A stretch of DNA of 60,554 bases from Verrucomicrobiaceae bacterium. Lineage in GTDB: Bacteria; Verrucomicrobiota; Verrucomicrobiia; Verrucomicrobiales; Verrucomicrobiaceae. The notes under the pieces were generated by a model. It made no database searches. It had not been told where the DNA came from and saw only the letters and a list, made by a program, of their open reading frames with translations. Made by a program: the position numbers and the translations under genes. The stretch spans positions 1 through 60,554 of the forward strand of contig JAIYDW010000207.1 of NCBI GenBank assembly GCA_027487315.1. Direction: 5' to 3'. Positions 34,775 through 44,555 of the stretch are shown piece by piece. Within the stretch, counting starts at the first letter, position 1; each line of letters starts with the position of its first letter.

Positions 34775-35197
34775 ACTCACGCCCGCCTCTGCCTCCATTC
34801 ACTGACGAAACCGCCACACAGAAAGTCCAAGCTGCCGAAGACGCTTGGAACAGCCGCGATCCTGAACGCGTTTCCCTGGCCTACACAGAAAACACCGAGT
34901 GGCGCAACCGCGATGAATTTCTCAACGGCCGCGAAGAAGTGAAGGCTTTCCTCAAAACGCAAATGGGCGAAGGAAACCGATTACCGGCTCAAGAAGACAC
35001 TCTGGGCCTTCACCGGCAATCGCATTGCGGTCCGCTTCGAATACGAATGGCATGATGAGGCAGGCCAGTGGTGGCGCAGTCATGGCAATGAGAACTGGGA
35101 GTTCGACGAGCACGGCTACATGGCCCGCCGCTTTGCCAGCATCAATGACCAAAGGATCGCGGAAGCCGAGCGCAAGTTCCGCTGGGAACGCGCTTGA
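34771..35197 (+). pseudogene. Decayed DUF1348 (NTF2-like) gene, frameshifted and start-less
   Basis: The first half reads [20 protein letters not shown] then [17 protein letters not shown] in one frame. The second half reads [20 protein letters not shown] then [21 protein letters not shown] to the stop at 35195 in another. Both are DUF1348 (nuclear-transport-factor-2-like) family blocks. The switch lies at an AAAA run (34954-34957): dropping one A restores FLKRKW, as the family expects. The reading frame also lacks a start; the expected ATG at 34771 is ATA, where ATGA would overlap the preceding gene. Two independent lesions argue for a real pseudogene. A run-length sequencing error could explain only the frameshift. 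Confidence 0.8.
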
Positions 35198-35273
35198 TCG
35201 ACCTGCCGTTTTCATCTCTTAGGTCAAACGCAAAACCTTGATTCGCGTCGAGTGTCGCGCCATGCTCTGACGC

Positions 35274-35834
35274 ATGATCCGTTTTCTCATTCCCAGCGTC
35301 TTGAGGCGTCCTCCCGTTTCGACAGGTGTGACACCGGCTCCTCGCACATTACCACCTGATTCGGATGGCTCACTCACCAGCATGGCTAAAGGTGTGAACG
35401 ACGTGCTCAACTACTATATTCAGGTGACTGACACGAAGGCAAGCATCTTCATAGCAGGCAGTGTAGCCGCGGCCTCTTTTTTGCTGATGAAATTTCCAGT
35501 GGGCTTCTGGCCTCGATCACTGTATTTTTTGGCAGCTTCAAGCCTTGGAACAACCTTGGTGCTCGCAACCTTGGTCGTTTTGCCTCGGCTTCCGGCACGA
35601 AGCGGCACAGGCAGCGTGTTCTGGGGTGACATTTCGGGCTGCACCGATTCGACAGACTATCGCGATCGTTTTGGCAAGACCGCTTCCTCTGGCCTTTTGG
35701 ATGAAGAGTATAGCGTGCTCAATTTCCACACGGCACGTATTTTGGAGAAAAAGATCCGAATCCTTCGTGCCGCGATTCTTTGCTTTCTCACCGGAATCTT
35801 AACGGCCCTTCCACATCACTTAATCAACTCCTGA
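35274..35834 (+). CDS. Pycsar-effector-like (DUF5706/PycTM) membrane protein
   Basis: 186 residues. The core matches the Pycsar effector (PycTM) fold: a helix containing VTDTKASIFIAGSVAAASFLL, a second hydrophobic helix (YFLAASSLGTTLVLATLVV), a GSVFWGDISG segment, a helix YSVLNFHTARILEKKIRIL and a C-terminal transmembrane helix. In Pycsar defence the effector disrupts the membrane when a cCMP/cUMP cyclase fires. No cyclase gene is within the window, so this is an orphan. The preceding gene is degraded, and the next is a histidine phosphatase 15 bases on. In-frame ATG 35382 is an alternative start that keeps the whole core. The family call is pattern-based and should be checked. Confidence 0.6.
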   Translation: MIRFLIPSVLRRPPVSTGVTPAPRTLPPDSDGSLTSMAKGVNDVLNYYIQVTDTKASIFIAGSVAAASFLLMKFPVGFWPRSLYFLAASSLGTTLVLATLVVLPRLPARSGTGSVFWGDISGCTDSTDYRDRFGKTASSGLLDEEYSVLNFHTARILEKKIRILRAAILCFLTGILTALPHHLINS

Positions 35835-35849
35835 GACCAGAAATTTCCC

Positions 35850-36524
35850 ATGTCCACCGTCACACGACTTTACCTCATCCGTCATGGAGCCACTGTGCTC
35901 ACTGCCGAAGACCGCTTTGCGGGTGCCACCAACGTTGCTCTTTCTAACGAAGGCCGCCGCCAAGCGTCTGCTTTAGCCGTTAGGCTCAAAGGCGTCAAAT
36001 TCAGCGCCATTTACGCTTCACCCTTGGATCGCACCATGGAAACCGCTTCCATTCTTGCTCAGCCCCATAAGCTGGAAGTTCAAGCCCGCGACGGTCTGCG
36101 CGAGATCTCCCATGGTCGATGGGAGGGCATGACGCGAGAAGAAGTGCTTACAGCGTATCCAGATGAAGTCGCCGCATGGGATGAGGATCCCTACACCTTC
36201 GCACCCGTTGGAGGTGAATCCGGACTTGCCGTCACTGCCCGAGCGCTACCTCCTCTCATGGAAATCTGCTCAGCCCACCGGGGCGAACATGTGGCCATAG
36301 TTTCTCACAAAGCCACCATTCGCTTAGTGATCAGCTCAATGCTTGGCTTTGATCCTCGACGTTATCGGGACAATTTGGATCAGTCCCCGTGCGCCCTCAA
36401 CATTGTGGATGTGCGTGGACCCACGTGTTTCCGGCTCACCCTCTTTAACGACACCTCTCACTACCTTGTAGAGGCAGGTGACGTGCCCCCAGTGCCCCAG
36501 CGACGCCTTTCAGGACATTGGTAG
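35850..36524 (+). CDS. Histidine phosphatase superfamily protein
   Basis: 224 residues. RHGAT (catalytic His near residue 11), an Arg in SPLDRTMETA, a Glu in LREISHGRWEG, and SHKATIR (second His) make a complete histidine-phosphatase active site. The order resembles alpha-ribazole phosphatase/phosphoglycerate mutase-like members. Substrate not determined. It begins 15 bases after the PycTM-like gene, so the two are probably co-transcribed. Confidence 0.82.
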   Translation: MSTVTRLYLIRHGATVLTAEDRFAGATNVALSNEGRRQASALAVRLKGVKFSAIYASPLDRTMETASILAQPHKLEVQARDGLREISHGRWEGMTREEVLTAYPDEVAAWDEDPYTFAPVGGESGLAVTARALPPLMEICSAHRGEHVAIVSHKATIRLVISSMLGFDPRRYRDNLDQSPCALNIVDVRGPTCFRLTLFNDTSHYLVEAGDVPPVPQRRLSGHW

Positions 36525-36535
36525 CACCAATTCAC

Positions 36536-37465
36536 CTATTGCAGGGCTTCCCTCTGCGAAGGCGTAAGATAGCTCATTGCCTTGTTCACGTCACTGCGTA
36601 TCCATGCGTTGACCTTCGTTGCCTGGGCCATCGAAAGGCTCAGTCTATCTGCAGAAGTTCCCGAAATTTGCTTTTTTTGATCGCTTGCTGGTGCAGCCCG
36701 ATAGCCCGCAATTTTAGCGACCTCTAACTGCGATGACTTCACGCTTTCCTTGTCGCTCTCAGGCACCCAAACCGAGTCAGCACACTTCACTTTCTCGGCA
36801 GCGACAATCAGTTTAGGTAGGGGAAGAATTCTTGGGTCATATCGAATGGCAGTTACCTCGCGTCCGCTCATAAAGCCAGCCTCGGTTGCAATCACCCCTT
36901 CAATCTGGCCCAGTGCCATCTCACCCGTCCAAAAACATGACATCGCAAACACCGCCGACTTCAGTCCCCCAAATGACTCACTCGCTAAAACGGTCAAATA
37001 TCCTGGCGCTGGACGATTCACCTTCTTCAAGGTAGCAATCATCCGCTCAGCGATCCCACCTATATCCCAGACTTGATCTTTGCGGGGAATGATGTCCGAG
37101 GCTTTGTTGTCTAGAAACCTTACCACCTGATAGTTCCAAGCTGGTTCACCAAATCGCTTGAGCACTTCGGCATCCTTGCCGGTCTTGTTGTTGTGAATAA
37201 GCAATGGTGTGAACTCCGATTCAATCGCCTCCACCAATAACCGGTTGGACAGCACTTCCCGCCCGAACTGCTGACAACCAACACATCCAGGAATCTCCTG
37301 GAACAGAGCAAACACAGGCTTCCCACTTGCTTGGCTCGAAGCCAAAGCAACGTCCAAGTCTCGCCCCCATAACACCCTGCCAGCTTCAATAGGTTGCTCC
37401 GCACAGCCCGCCTGACTTGCCAGCAAGGAACTGAGCACCAAGAAGATTGCCAATCTGCCATTCAT
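36536..37465 (-). CDS. Thioredoxin-fold lipoprotein with MsrA-like second domain
   Basis: About 309 residues. The start is set at ATG 37465 because it opens a signal and lipobox-like AGC (SLLASQAGC). The thioredoxin-like domain (about 30-150) has EIPGCVGCQQFG, a CxxC motif that resembles the VPGUxxT thioredoxin-like (seleno)protein family with Cys in place of Sec. The second half (about 165-235) looks like a shortened MsrA core: SAVFAMSCFWTGE (nucleophile-like Cys), GVIATEAGFMSG and IRYDP, but the usual resolving-Cys region is not evident. Likely a periplasmic thiol or methionine-sulfoxide repair factor. It is divergent from sulfatase 2. Confidence 0.6.
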   Translation of the reverse strand: MNGRLAIFLVLSSLLASQAGCAEQPIEAGRVLWGRDLDVALASSQASGKPVFALFQEIPGCVGCQQFGREVLSNRLLVEAIESEFTPLLIHNNKTGKDAEVLKRFGEPAWNYQVVRFLDNKASDIIPRKDQVWDIGGIAERMIATLKKVNRPAPGYLTVLASESFGGLKSAVFAMSCFWTGEMALGQIEGVIATEAGFMSGREVTAIRYDPRILPLPKLIVAAEKVKCADSVWVPESDKESVKSSQLEVAKIAGYRAAPASDQKKQISGTSADRLSLSMAQATKVNAWIRSDVNKAMSYLTPSQREALQ

Positions 37466-37582
37466 AGTCATTGGAAACACAAACTGCCCATTTATTCCCA
37501 TGAAATCCGACATCACAGCAAAATCAGACACAGAAATGGCTGAGATATAGTCGCGGTCAAGGCCGTTTGAGACCCTTACCCA

Positions 37583-39502
37583 ATGAAACAACAAGTTGCC
37601 TTTTTTCTATTCGCGATCAGCTATGCCATGTTCGGCGCGCCTACCTCAAATGTTCTCTTTATCCTGGCCGACGATCTCGGCTGGAGTGACACCACTCTTT
37701 ACGGACACACCCAATTCTATCAGACCCCCAACATTGAACGACTTGCCAAACGTGGCATGACTTTCACCCAGGCCTATTCGGCTAGCCCGCTTTGCTCACC
37801 CACCCGCTCTGCCATTCTCACCGGACTAAGTCCCGCCCGCACCGGCATTACCACACCCAATTGTCACGTTCCACAGGTTGTACTCAACGCGACCACCGGC
37901 AAAAAGGCGCCCGTCGATCACAAAGTGCTCCAGCCAAATCCAGTCACGCGCCTCAAGACAGACTACCCCACCTTAGCTAAGTCACTGAAAGCCGCTGGTT
38001 ATGCCACAGGCCATTTTGGCAAATGGCATCTCGGACCTGAACCTTATTCTCCATTGGAGCACGGTTTTGACGTCGATTTGCCGCACACGGCGGGACCGGG
38101 CCCTGCAGGCAGTTACGTTGCCCCCTGGAAGTTCAAAGACTTCGACCATGATCCCGATGTTCCCGATCAGCATATCGAAGATCGCATGGCCCTTGAGGCA
38201 TCGGCCTGGATGGAGAAAAATCATGGCTCTCCCTTTTTTCTCAATTACTGGATGTTCAGCGTGCACGCTCCCTTCGATGCAAAGAAGACTTTGATCGAAA
38301 AACACCGCACCCGGGTCAATGCCAAGGATCCTCAACGAAGTCCCACTTATGCCGCTATGATAGAAAGCATGGACGATGCCATCGGAACCCTGCTCGATAC
38401 GTTGGATCGGCTCAAAATCGCTGAAAACACCATCATCATTTTCACCGCAGACAATGGCGGCAATATGTACAATGAAATTGATGGCACGACACCAACAAGC
38501 AATGTCCCCTTGCGCGGAGGCAAAGCCACGATGTTTGAAGGCGGCACCCGAGTCCCCTGTGTCATTGCATGGCCGGGCATCACGACTCCTGGCAGCCGGA
38601 GTGACGCAATCGTGCAAAGCGAGGACTACTACCCCACACTACTCAGCGGCCTTGGCCTAAACCCCAGCCCAAATCAAGTTTTTGACGGCATCGACATTCT
38701 CCCCGCACTCAAAGGTGAAGCACTGGATCGCGAAGGGGTCTTTCAATACTTCCCCCACAATCCATCCGTCCCCGATTGGCTTCCCCCTGCCGTTTCCGTT
38801 CACCGGGGGAACTACAAGCTCATTCGGATATTCCACGGGGGCGAAGCTGGAGCACATCGACATCTCTTGTACAACGTTCGAGATGACATCGGCGAGAAAG
38901 AGAACTTGGCCCTTCAACAGCCGGAGTTGGTTACTGAACTCAATCTATTGATTGATGACTTTCTCACGGAAACCGACGCAGTCGTCCCCGTTCCCAACCC
39001 GGAATTTGATCCTGCCAAGTATCATCCCGAACTTGAGGGCATTCAAAAGCCCAAGGCTAAAGTCCCCGCCAAAGCTGTGGCAAAGTCCAGAACCGTAGGC
39101 CGTTGGAACCATAGTTCCGATGCCTCGCCCGAGCTCGTCGCTGGCAGAATCCAAATCAAAGCCACGGGCGGCGATCCCTGGATCAGCACCCGAGCCCATA
39201 TTCAAACTAATGAGGGCAAGCTCGTTGTGAACCTGACGTTCAGCTCCGAAGCGGCAGGGCCAGCCTCGATCTACTTCACTGAGTTGGATCAAACAGCCTT
39301 TCACAAAGACCAGTCCGTCAGCTTTGACACCCATCCAGACGGGTCACCCCACGACTATCAGGTGACCCTCCCCATCTCCAAACTCCACGCAATAAGGCTC
39401 GACCCAGCAGCCAAGAGAGGCCAAGTTAAAATCACTCGATTCACCATCAGCTCCCCTTCCAACAAGCAACTCCTAAACCTACTCGACGAGCAGGGTCGAT
39501 GA
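37583..39502 (+). CDS. Sulfatase, formylglycine (S1) type, with extra beta domain
   Basis: Secreted 639-residue sulfatase. Signal peptide, then [11 protein letters not shown] (metal ligands), [11 protein letters not shown] (CSPTR maturation motif), [10 protein letters not shown] and FTADNGG, all with active residues. After residue 490 a C-terminal domain of about 120 residues ([43 protein letters not shown]) looks like an added beta-sandwich, possibly carbohydrate binding. [15 protein letters not shown] linker separates it. It is divergent from the thioredoxin/MsrA-like gene over about 120 bases and follows no maturase. Confidence 0.88.
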   Translation: MKQQVAFFLFAISYAMFGAPTSNVLFILADDLGWSDTTLYGHTQFYQTPNIERLAKRGMTFTQAYSASPLCSPTRSAILTGLSPARTGITTPNCHVPQVVLNATTGKKAPVDHKVLQPNPVTRLKTDYPTLAKSLKAAGYATGHFGKWHLGPEPYSPLEHGFDVDLPHTAGPGPAGSYVAPWKFKDFDHDPDVPDQHIEDRMALEASAWMEKNHGSPFFLNYWMFSVHAPFDAKKTLIEKHRTRVNAKDPQRSPTYAAMIESMDDAIGTLLDTLDRLKIAENTIIIFTADNGGNMYNEIDGTTPTSNVPLRGGKATMFEGGTRVPCVIAWPGITTPGSRSDAIVQSEDYYPTLLSGLGLNPSPNQVFDGIDILPALKGEALDREGVFQYFPHNPSVPDWLPPAVSVHRGNYKLIRIFHGGEAGAHRHLLYNVRDDIGEKENLALQQPELVTELNLLIDDFLTETDAVVPVPNPEFDPAKYHPELEGIQKPKAKVPAKAVAKSRTVGRWNHSSDASPELVAGRIQIKATGGDPWISTRAHIQTNEGKLVVNLTFSSEAAGPASIYFTELDQTAFHKDQSVSFDTHPDGSPHDYQVTLPISKLHAIRLDPAAKRGQVKITRFTISSPSNKQLLNLLDEQGR

Positions 39503-39537
39503 TCGACCAGACTTGATCATGCTGAAGTTTATACGAG

Positions 39538-41586
39538 TCAGGGTTTCTCGATCCTAAAAGACTTACCGGATTCGAAAAGATCACCCATTGCTCTGAGGTT
39601 TTGAGTTGCTCCGTTTTGTCCCGCCGTAGAACTCCGTTGGATGGCGTGATCGATCGTTTCCACCGCCTTGCTGAAATCTCCAGCCTCGGCATACGCCGCA
39701 GCCAAACAACTTAGAACACCAACATCTTGATGTTTAGTCAGATCAGCAGCGCGCGAAGCAAGGGCCACAGCTCTCGCCCCATCTCGTGCGCCTTCATCAG
39801 CAGTGGTCGCTAGCATCCAAGCGTAGTTGGAAAGTGCGGCTAACTGATTTGGATCTGACGCCAGCGCGGCTTCAAAGCATTCTTTCGCCAGCAAATACTC
39901 CCCTTCCATATAGTAAACATTTCCAAGTGAAGTGTTTGCATTCGGGTTGCTTGGCCGTAGTTCCAAAGCTCGTAAGAAGTGCTTCTTCGCTTCTCCAAAC
40001 TTGCCACTTGTTAGCAAGAGATTGCCCAAATCATTGTGTGCGGCAAGAAAGTCCCCACGTTTCTCTATCGCCCGTCTCAGATCTTCTTCAGCTTCCTTTA
40101 ACTGTCCGATGTCCCTCAGTAGCGTCCCCCGATTATACAAAATCCCTGCATGATTCGGCAGCAATCTCAATGCCTCGTCATAACTATGCAAAGCATCTTC
40201 AAATTGTCCCCTCGCCTGCAAGATATTTCCTTGGTTCGAATGCCCTTCAGCAAAATGAGGCGCGAGTCGAATCGATTCACGAATGTGGAATAACGCCTCA
40301 TCTAATCGCCCTGCCACCATCAATGCATCGCTATACTCATTGTGCGCAACCCATGCATTCTTGTTCTCACTGATTGCCGCCATCCAAAACGTGTCCAAAT
40401 TACTGTAGAGGGCTGTTTGTTGTCGCGTTAGCTGAAAACTTACGAATGCGATGAAGACCGCAATGGTTCCACGCAACCAACTCGAACGAATACGCCAAAC
40501 AGCCACTCCCCCTAAAGCAAATAACGCAAGCGCAGGAAGCTGCACCCACCGATCCGCTACCCAGGCGTACCTCATCCCATATACACTCAAAAATCCTAGC
40601 ACCGGAAAAAGCGCCCCGACAAAGAATAGAAAGGCGGCCCAAATTCCCCTTTGACGCGACCACGCCAAAGTCACCATGATCATTAAAACTCCCAGGACAC
40701 CAGCCCACTGCGCCACTTGGGAAGCATCCAATTCCCATCGATAGTAGATAACACAGAGCGGATGGGGCCATGCGAGCTTAAGAATGTAGAAGCATATGGC
40801 CTGACCTGAAAGAACGAAACGATCAAGCCAAGAGATTTCGAAAATCTCGCCCTTCGCCCCTATATGGTGCGTCTCCATCCAGTTGATCGCTATTCCCAAG
40901 GCTATCGAAACCAAGAAGAGAGGTAGTGTGGGTATCAAGTCGCGCCGAAACCCGATTCGACCCGTCTTCCACCAGCAGATTACAAGAAGACTAGGAGGCA
41001 GAACAAAAGCAGTGATTTTGGAAAGCAGTGCCAAAATGAAAAGCAATGTCCCTAAAATCCACCATCGAGACTGCCTTCGCGAATCTACAGGGCTCCACCA
41101 TGACCAGTATCGACCAAAGGCGATTAGGGACGCCAAGAAGAAGAGCATCGCAAGAACATTTTTGCGTTCTGTAATCCAGCCCACCGACTCCACCATCATC
41201 GGATGCACCACAAGCAGCGTCGCAGCAAGCCAAGCCCCTGGAACTTCCAGACGCTTGAGGACCATGCCAAAAAACACTCCGCAAATGCCATGGGCAATCA
41301 CATTGGTCAGGTGAAAAGCAAATGGATTCCAACCCCAGAGTTGGTAGTCCAACCAAAATGAAGTGGCCGTTACTGGGTAATACTGCTGCAGGGTCGTCGG
41401 CACCATCCAGATCAACCGCAAACCATTAAGATCCTTCATGACCCATTCGACTTCCGTCGTCCAGTCTCTGTCATCCCACAAAAATGGTCCATGCATGCAA
41501 GGCCAATACGCAGACACGGCGACAACAACCAACAGCCAAGGTAGTAGGCGCGTCAGATTGCATCTGCTAAGAACTTGAGAATTCAT
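39538..41586 (-). CDS. TMTC-like multi-pass membrane protein with TPR repeats
   Basis: About 682 residues. Residues 1-410 hold 10-12 transmembrane helices with short loops (GPFLWDDRDWTTEV near the N-terminus carries the DD/DE-type loop expected of GT-C mannosyltransferases). Residues about 420-660 are five to seven TPR units (AEGHSNQGNILQARGQFEDA, ILYNRGTLLRDIGQLKEA, AHNDLGNLLLTSGKFGEA). The architecture matches TMTC/DUF1736 protein O-glycosylation enzymes or membrane sensors. The donor and target are unknown. Confidence 0.75.
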   Translation of the reverse strand: MNSQVLSRCNLTRLLPWLLVVVAVSAYWPCMHGPFLWDDRDWTTEVEWVMKDLNGLRLIWMVPTTLQQYYPVTATSFWLDYQLWGWNPFAFHLTNVIAHGICGVFFGMVLKRLEVPGAWLAATLLVVHPMMVESVGWITERKNVLAMLFFLASLIAFGRYWSWWSPVDSRRQSRWWILGTLLFILALLSKITAFVLPPSLLVICWWKTGRIGFRRDLIPTLPLFLVSIALGIAINWMETHHIGAKGEIFEISWLDRFVLSGQAICFYILKLAWPHPLCVIYYRWELDASQVAQWAGVLGVLMIMVTLAWSRQRGIWAAFLFFVGALFPVLGFLSVYGMRYAWVADRWVQLPALALFALGGVAVWRIRSSWLRGTIAVFIAFVSFQLTRQQTALYSNLDTFWMAAISENKNAWVAHNEYSDALMVAGRLDEALFHIRESIRLAPHFAEGHSNQGNILQARGQFEDALHSYDEALRLLPNHAGILYNRGTLLRDIGQLKEAEEDLRRAIEKRGDFLAAHNDLGNLLLTSGKFGEAKKHFLRALELRPSNPNANTSLGNVYYMEGEYLLAKECFEAALASDPNQLAALSNYAWMLATTADEGARDGARAVALASRAADLTKHQDVGVLSCLAAAYAEAGDFSKAVETIDHAIQRSSTAGQNGATQNLRAMGDLFESGKSFRIEKP

Positions 41587-42040
41587 GGTCAAAATCACAA
41601 AAGCCGTTTGGTCATGCTAAGATGTCTGCGAGTTTGAATCAATGCAAACGACCAGCCTTATTTGATCGAGTCGCGCTGTACATTGTATGTGACTGGCTGT
41701 TTGGATGCTTCGCAGTTAAGCGGAACACATGCGAGCAAGAATGACAGTCGCCGTCCACTCCTGTAAAGGGACCAATCAAACTCATTACTTCGTTTCAAAA
41801 GATCGGCCCAGCGGTTCCGAATATCTCGTCAAGACTGGGATTCCATAGGCTTAGGATCTCAAGGCACTTCGCGCTTAGGCCGTCTACCAAGAGTTCGTGG
41901 CCCGCAGATTCGTTTGCACAATCCGAATGCCTTTGTTTGCCTTGGCATGCGTAATCGAAGAAACGAACTGCGTTGACCTTTTCCTGATCAAATGTGCAAA
42001 AAGAAGAACCCTCCGGTCTTCGATGATTATCCCCGGGCCC
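41587..42040. other. Gene-free 454-bp region
   Basis: Between the TMTC-like gene and the 3-prime end of the 812-residue gene. No frame of more than about 90 codons has recognisable coding character. I see no tRNA, repeat or strong terminator. The region could hold the TMTC promoter, but I cannot point to boxes with confidence. Confidence 0.4.
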
Positions 42041-44479
42041 TCAATCATAGACAAGTTGGGCAGTTGCGACCGCATCACTGTTCGCAACGAATCGCAGCCA
42101 ATAAGCACCAAAGGCAGCAGGAAACGTATGCTGTGTTGGGCTGTCAGCCTGCACATCAAAAATCTTATAGGGCACCCAAAGCCCAGTGCCTGAGATGTCC
42201 ACTTCGACTGTCACCTGCACCAGTTTGTCGGCGGTAAGCGTGAGACGCTTGCGATCGTAGCCTGTGCAAAGATACGGATCACTAGGGACTCCGGTCTTGG
42301 TGGCCGTCCTCAGCCAGGGTCCTCCCTCACCCCGGACCTTACCAAACTTCCAAAGATCATCGACCGCACCTACCCAAAGGGCCGTTTTGCCGTCGCTCGA
42401 CCTAACGATACGCTCGCCTGCTGCATCACCGCGAACACCGCTTATCACCATCAAACCCCGGTAGCTGGCATAGTCCTTGATTCGACGATTGTGAGTCGCA
42501 ATTGGCCGGATCTTGGCAAAGCCTCCCGCATTTTCGGCTGGCAACTCAAAAAAGGTGCCCCCTGCATTGAACAAGTCTCGCTCAGTGCACACCTCACGAC
42601 AAACGCGCTCGGCTCCCAAAGGTCCCTCCTTGTCTAACCCCTTGTCACCGCGTGGCAGACGCCAACGACCCTTGTGATCCACATAAACGATCGATGCCTC
42701 GTCGTAGGAGAGGACCCCCTCAGGAATAGCCGCCTTTTTCGAGGTCCACTCGAGACCTTGTGGATCCTCCACAGGTTCCAGATCAAATGCAGTGCCCATA
42801 TCGTAAACCGCTTTCGACTTCCCTGGGGTGTTCGAGATGAATCGCAATGTCTTCAAGCCGCCTCCACGTGCCAGCAGTAATCCTCCCGTGACATCCGTAT
42901 CCGCTACCCCCGCTATCCCTTCAAACATGGCAGCAGCCTCATTCGTTCTCGGATCGTCATTGCGGTAGTGAAACATGGCGGTGATCTTCGGGCATTCGCT
43001 GGCGCACTTCACACGCACCCAGACTCCAACTTCCTCCGACTCAAACGCGAGGGTGACGTGCTCCTGGTTCGGCTCAGGACTTAGCACCCGAAGACTCTCC
43101 CACTTGCCGTTGCCCTTTCGGTCCACCTCCACCTCAATATCGCCTTTGGGATTCTCCCCCCATGTGAGGTGTAAGGAACGATGCTTATAACCCGCAAACA
43201 AAAAGGGTTCGCTTACCTCGCCTGCCTTCACCGGATCCTCCAACCAAACCGCCCCACGACCCATCACCGGTCCGAACTGATCAATCTGATCGGGTGCCAC
43301 AAACCACAAATTCGATTGGGACTGGCCTGGCCCGGCAAGCTCTCCTTTAGCCTTTCTGACGTTGAGAAATTCCTTGTTCGCGGAGTCATCACAGCCAAAG
43401 ACAATCCGATCCTGCCAGCGCGCAAAGTCACCGATCACTTTCAAGTAGTTGCTTCTTGGCAAAATGCCCGCGCTGCTGGTCGGCGTGAAACCCTTGGGAA
43501 AACGCCAGAACGCCCCATGCATCGTCATCAATAGATCGTTTTCACCAATGTCTCGAATGCGCGGCCACTCCGTGTTCCAGCCATGCGCTCCATCGTAGCT
43601 ATGGCTGGACTTGGGAAGCCTGTAGCTATGCCATCTCCCCTCGTATAGGCACATCAAAATCAATGACCGGTGATCCCAGCCCACACTCCAGATCGGGTCG
43701 GTTTCCGGGTTCGTATTGCCACGGATTCCGCCAGGACCTGACACCTCCGTGAATTGATTGCGCCGCACCAACTTCCAGTCCTCACCAGGTTTCGTCCATT
43801 CACCGAGCGCACCACTAGGCGTCGCCGGATCGGTGGTCACGCGCTTGTCGCGATCACCGTTATTCGCATACACCAGCCGTCCCTGACCGCTAAACAGCCC
43901 TTTGCCGTGATAGCCTGGCAGTTCCGATTTCAGGGTAGCTGGATGCTCCTCCTTGGAAAATCCGGGCTTCGGCGTGTTGCCATCCTGAATGAGCCCAGTG
44001 ACCTCCAACGTCTTCAAATCCACCTCGTAGAGCCCCTCCTCCATCGTCGCATAGTACGCTTTTCCAGCCGGATCGATCAAATGCCGCGCATTCCCCGTCA
44101 ATCGCCCTGGCATCTTCGCCGGGGGAATCACCCGCACCTGCCGTTCAGCATCAATCACATAGGGCCCAATGAGAAGCTGCTGGGTCTCTGGATGAATCAT
44201 ACGGTTCGCCGGCGTGCCCCCAACGCTTTCCGGCCGGATGACTTGCTGCAAATCCGGCATGATCTCATAAAGCTTGTCGCTCGATCCAAACGGCAGATGC
44301 GGCCCATAAGTGATCACCCAAAGCCGGTCTGCCCACGGCACCACCGCGCCCGTGCCGCACTCGCCCTCATTGTTAAACATCGCCAAGCTCGGATAGATAC
44401 CGCTGATCTGTTTCGGCTGCTCCGCGCGCAAGCAGACAGCAGCGAGACCCAGGCATGACAAAAGAAAAGCACATTTCAT
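42041..44479 (-). CDS. Large secreted protein of unknown family
   Basis: 812 residues with a clean signal peptide (KCAFLLSCLGLAAVCLRAEQP). The body has repeated Trp/Tyr-Gly-rich beta segments (ADRLWVITYGPHLPFGSS, GRLVYANNGDRD, DPIWSVGWDHRSLIL, YKHRSLHLTWGEN, YDRKRLTLTADK) consistent with a beta-propeller; two regions (about 420-450 and 755-785) look internally duplicated. I cannot name a family. The gene faces an AraC regulator over about 75 bases, so it is the likely target. No catalytic motif is recognised. Confidence 0.7.
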   Translation of the reverse strand: MKCAFLLSCLGLAAVCLRAEQPKQISGIYPSLAMFNNEGECGTGAVVPWADRLWVITYGPHLPFGSSDKLYEIMPDLQQVIRPESVGGTPANRMIHPETQQLLIGPYVIDAERQVRVIPPAKMPGRLTGNARHLIDPAGKAYYATMEEGLYEVDLKTLEVTGLIQDGNTPKPGFSKEEHPATLKSELPGYHGKGLFSGQGRLVYANNGDRDKRVTTDPATPSGALGEWTKPGEDWKLVRRNQFTEVSGPGGIRGNTNPETDPIWSVGWDHRSLILMCLYEGRWHSYRLPKSSHSYDGAHGWNTEWPRIRDIGENDLLMTMHGAFWRFPKGFTPTSSAGILPRSNYLKVIGDFARWQDRIVFGCDDSANKEFLNVRKAKGELAGPGQSQSNLWFVAPDQIDQFGPVMGRGAVWLEDPVKAGEVSEPFLFAGYKHRSLHLTWGENPKGDIEVEVDRKGNGKWESLRVLSPEPNQEHVTLAFESEEVGVWVRVKCASECPKITAMFHYRNDDPRTNEAAAMFEGIAGVADTDVTGGLLLARGGGLKTLRFISNTPGKSKAVYDMGTAFDLEPVEDPQGLEWTSKKAAIPEGVLSYDEASIVYVDHKGRWRLPRGDKGLDKEGPLGAERVCREVCTERDLFNAGGTFFELPAENAGGFAKIRPIATHNRRIKDYASYRGLMVISGVRGDAAGERIVRSSDGKTALWVGAVDDLWKFGKVRGEGGPWLRTATKTGVPSDPYLCTGYDRKRLTLTADKLVQVTVEVDISGTGLWVPYKIFDVQADSPTQHTFPAAFGAYWLRFVANSDAVATAQLVYD

Positions 44480-44555
44480 GCGTCACTTCAGCACAAACAA
44501 CGGCTGCAAGGCAAGACCACCCGCTTATGATCCACGGAAATCTGTTACACTTCAA

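Noticed and set aside
41884-42159. 91-codon minus-strand frame at the end of the 812-residue gene
   Set aside because: It overlaps the supported gene in another frame and its residues show no family or signal; treated as a shadow.
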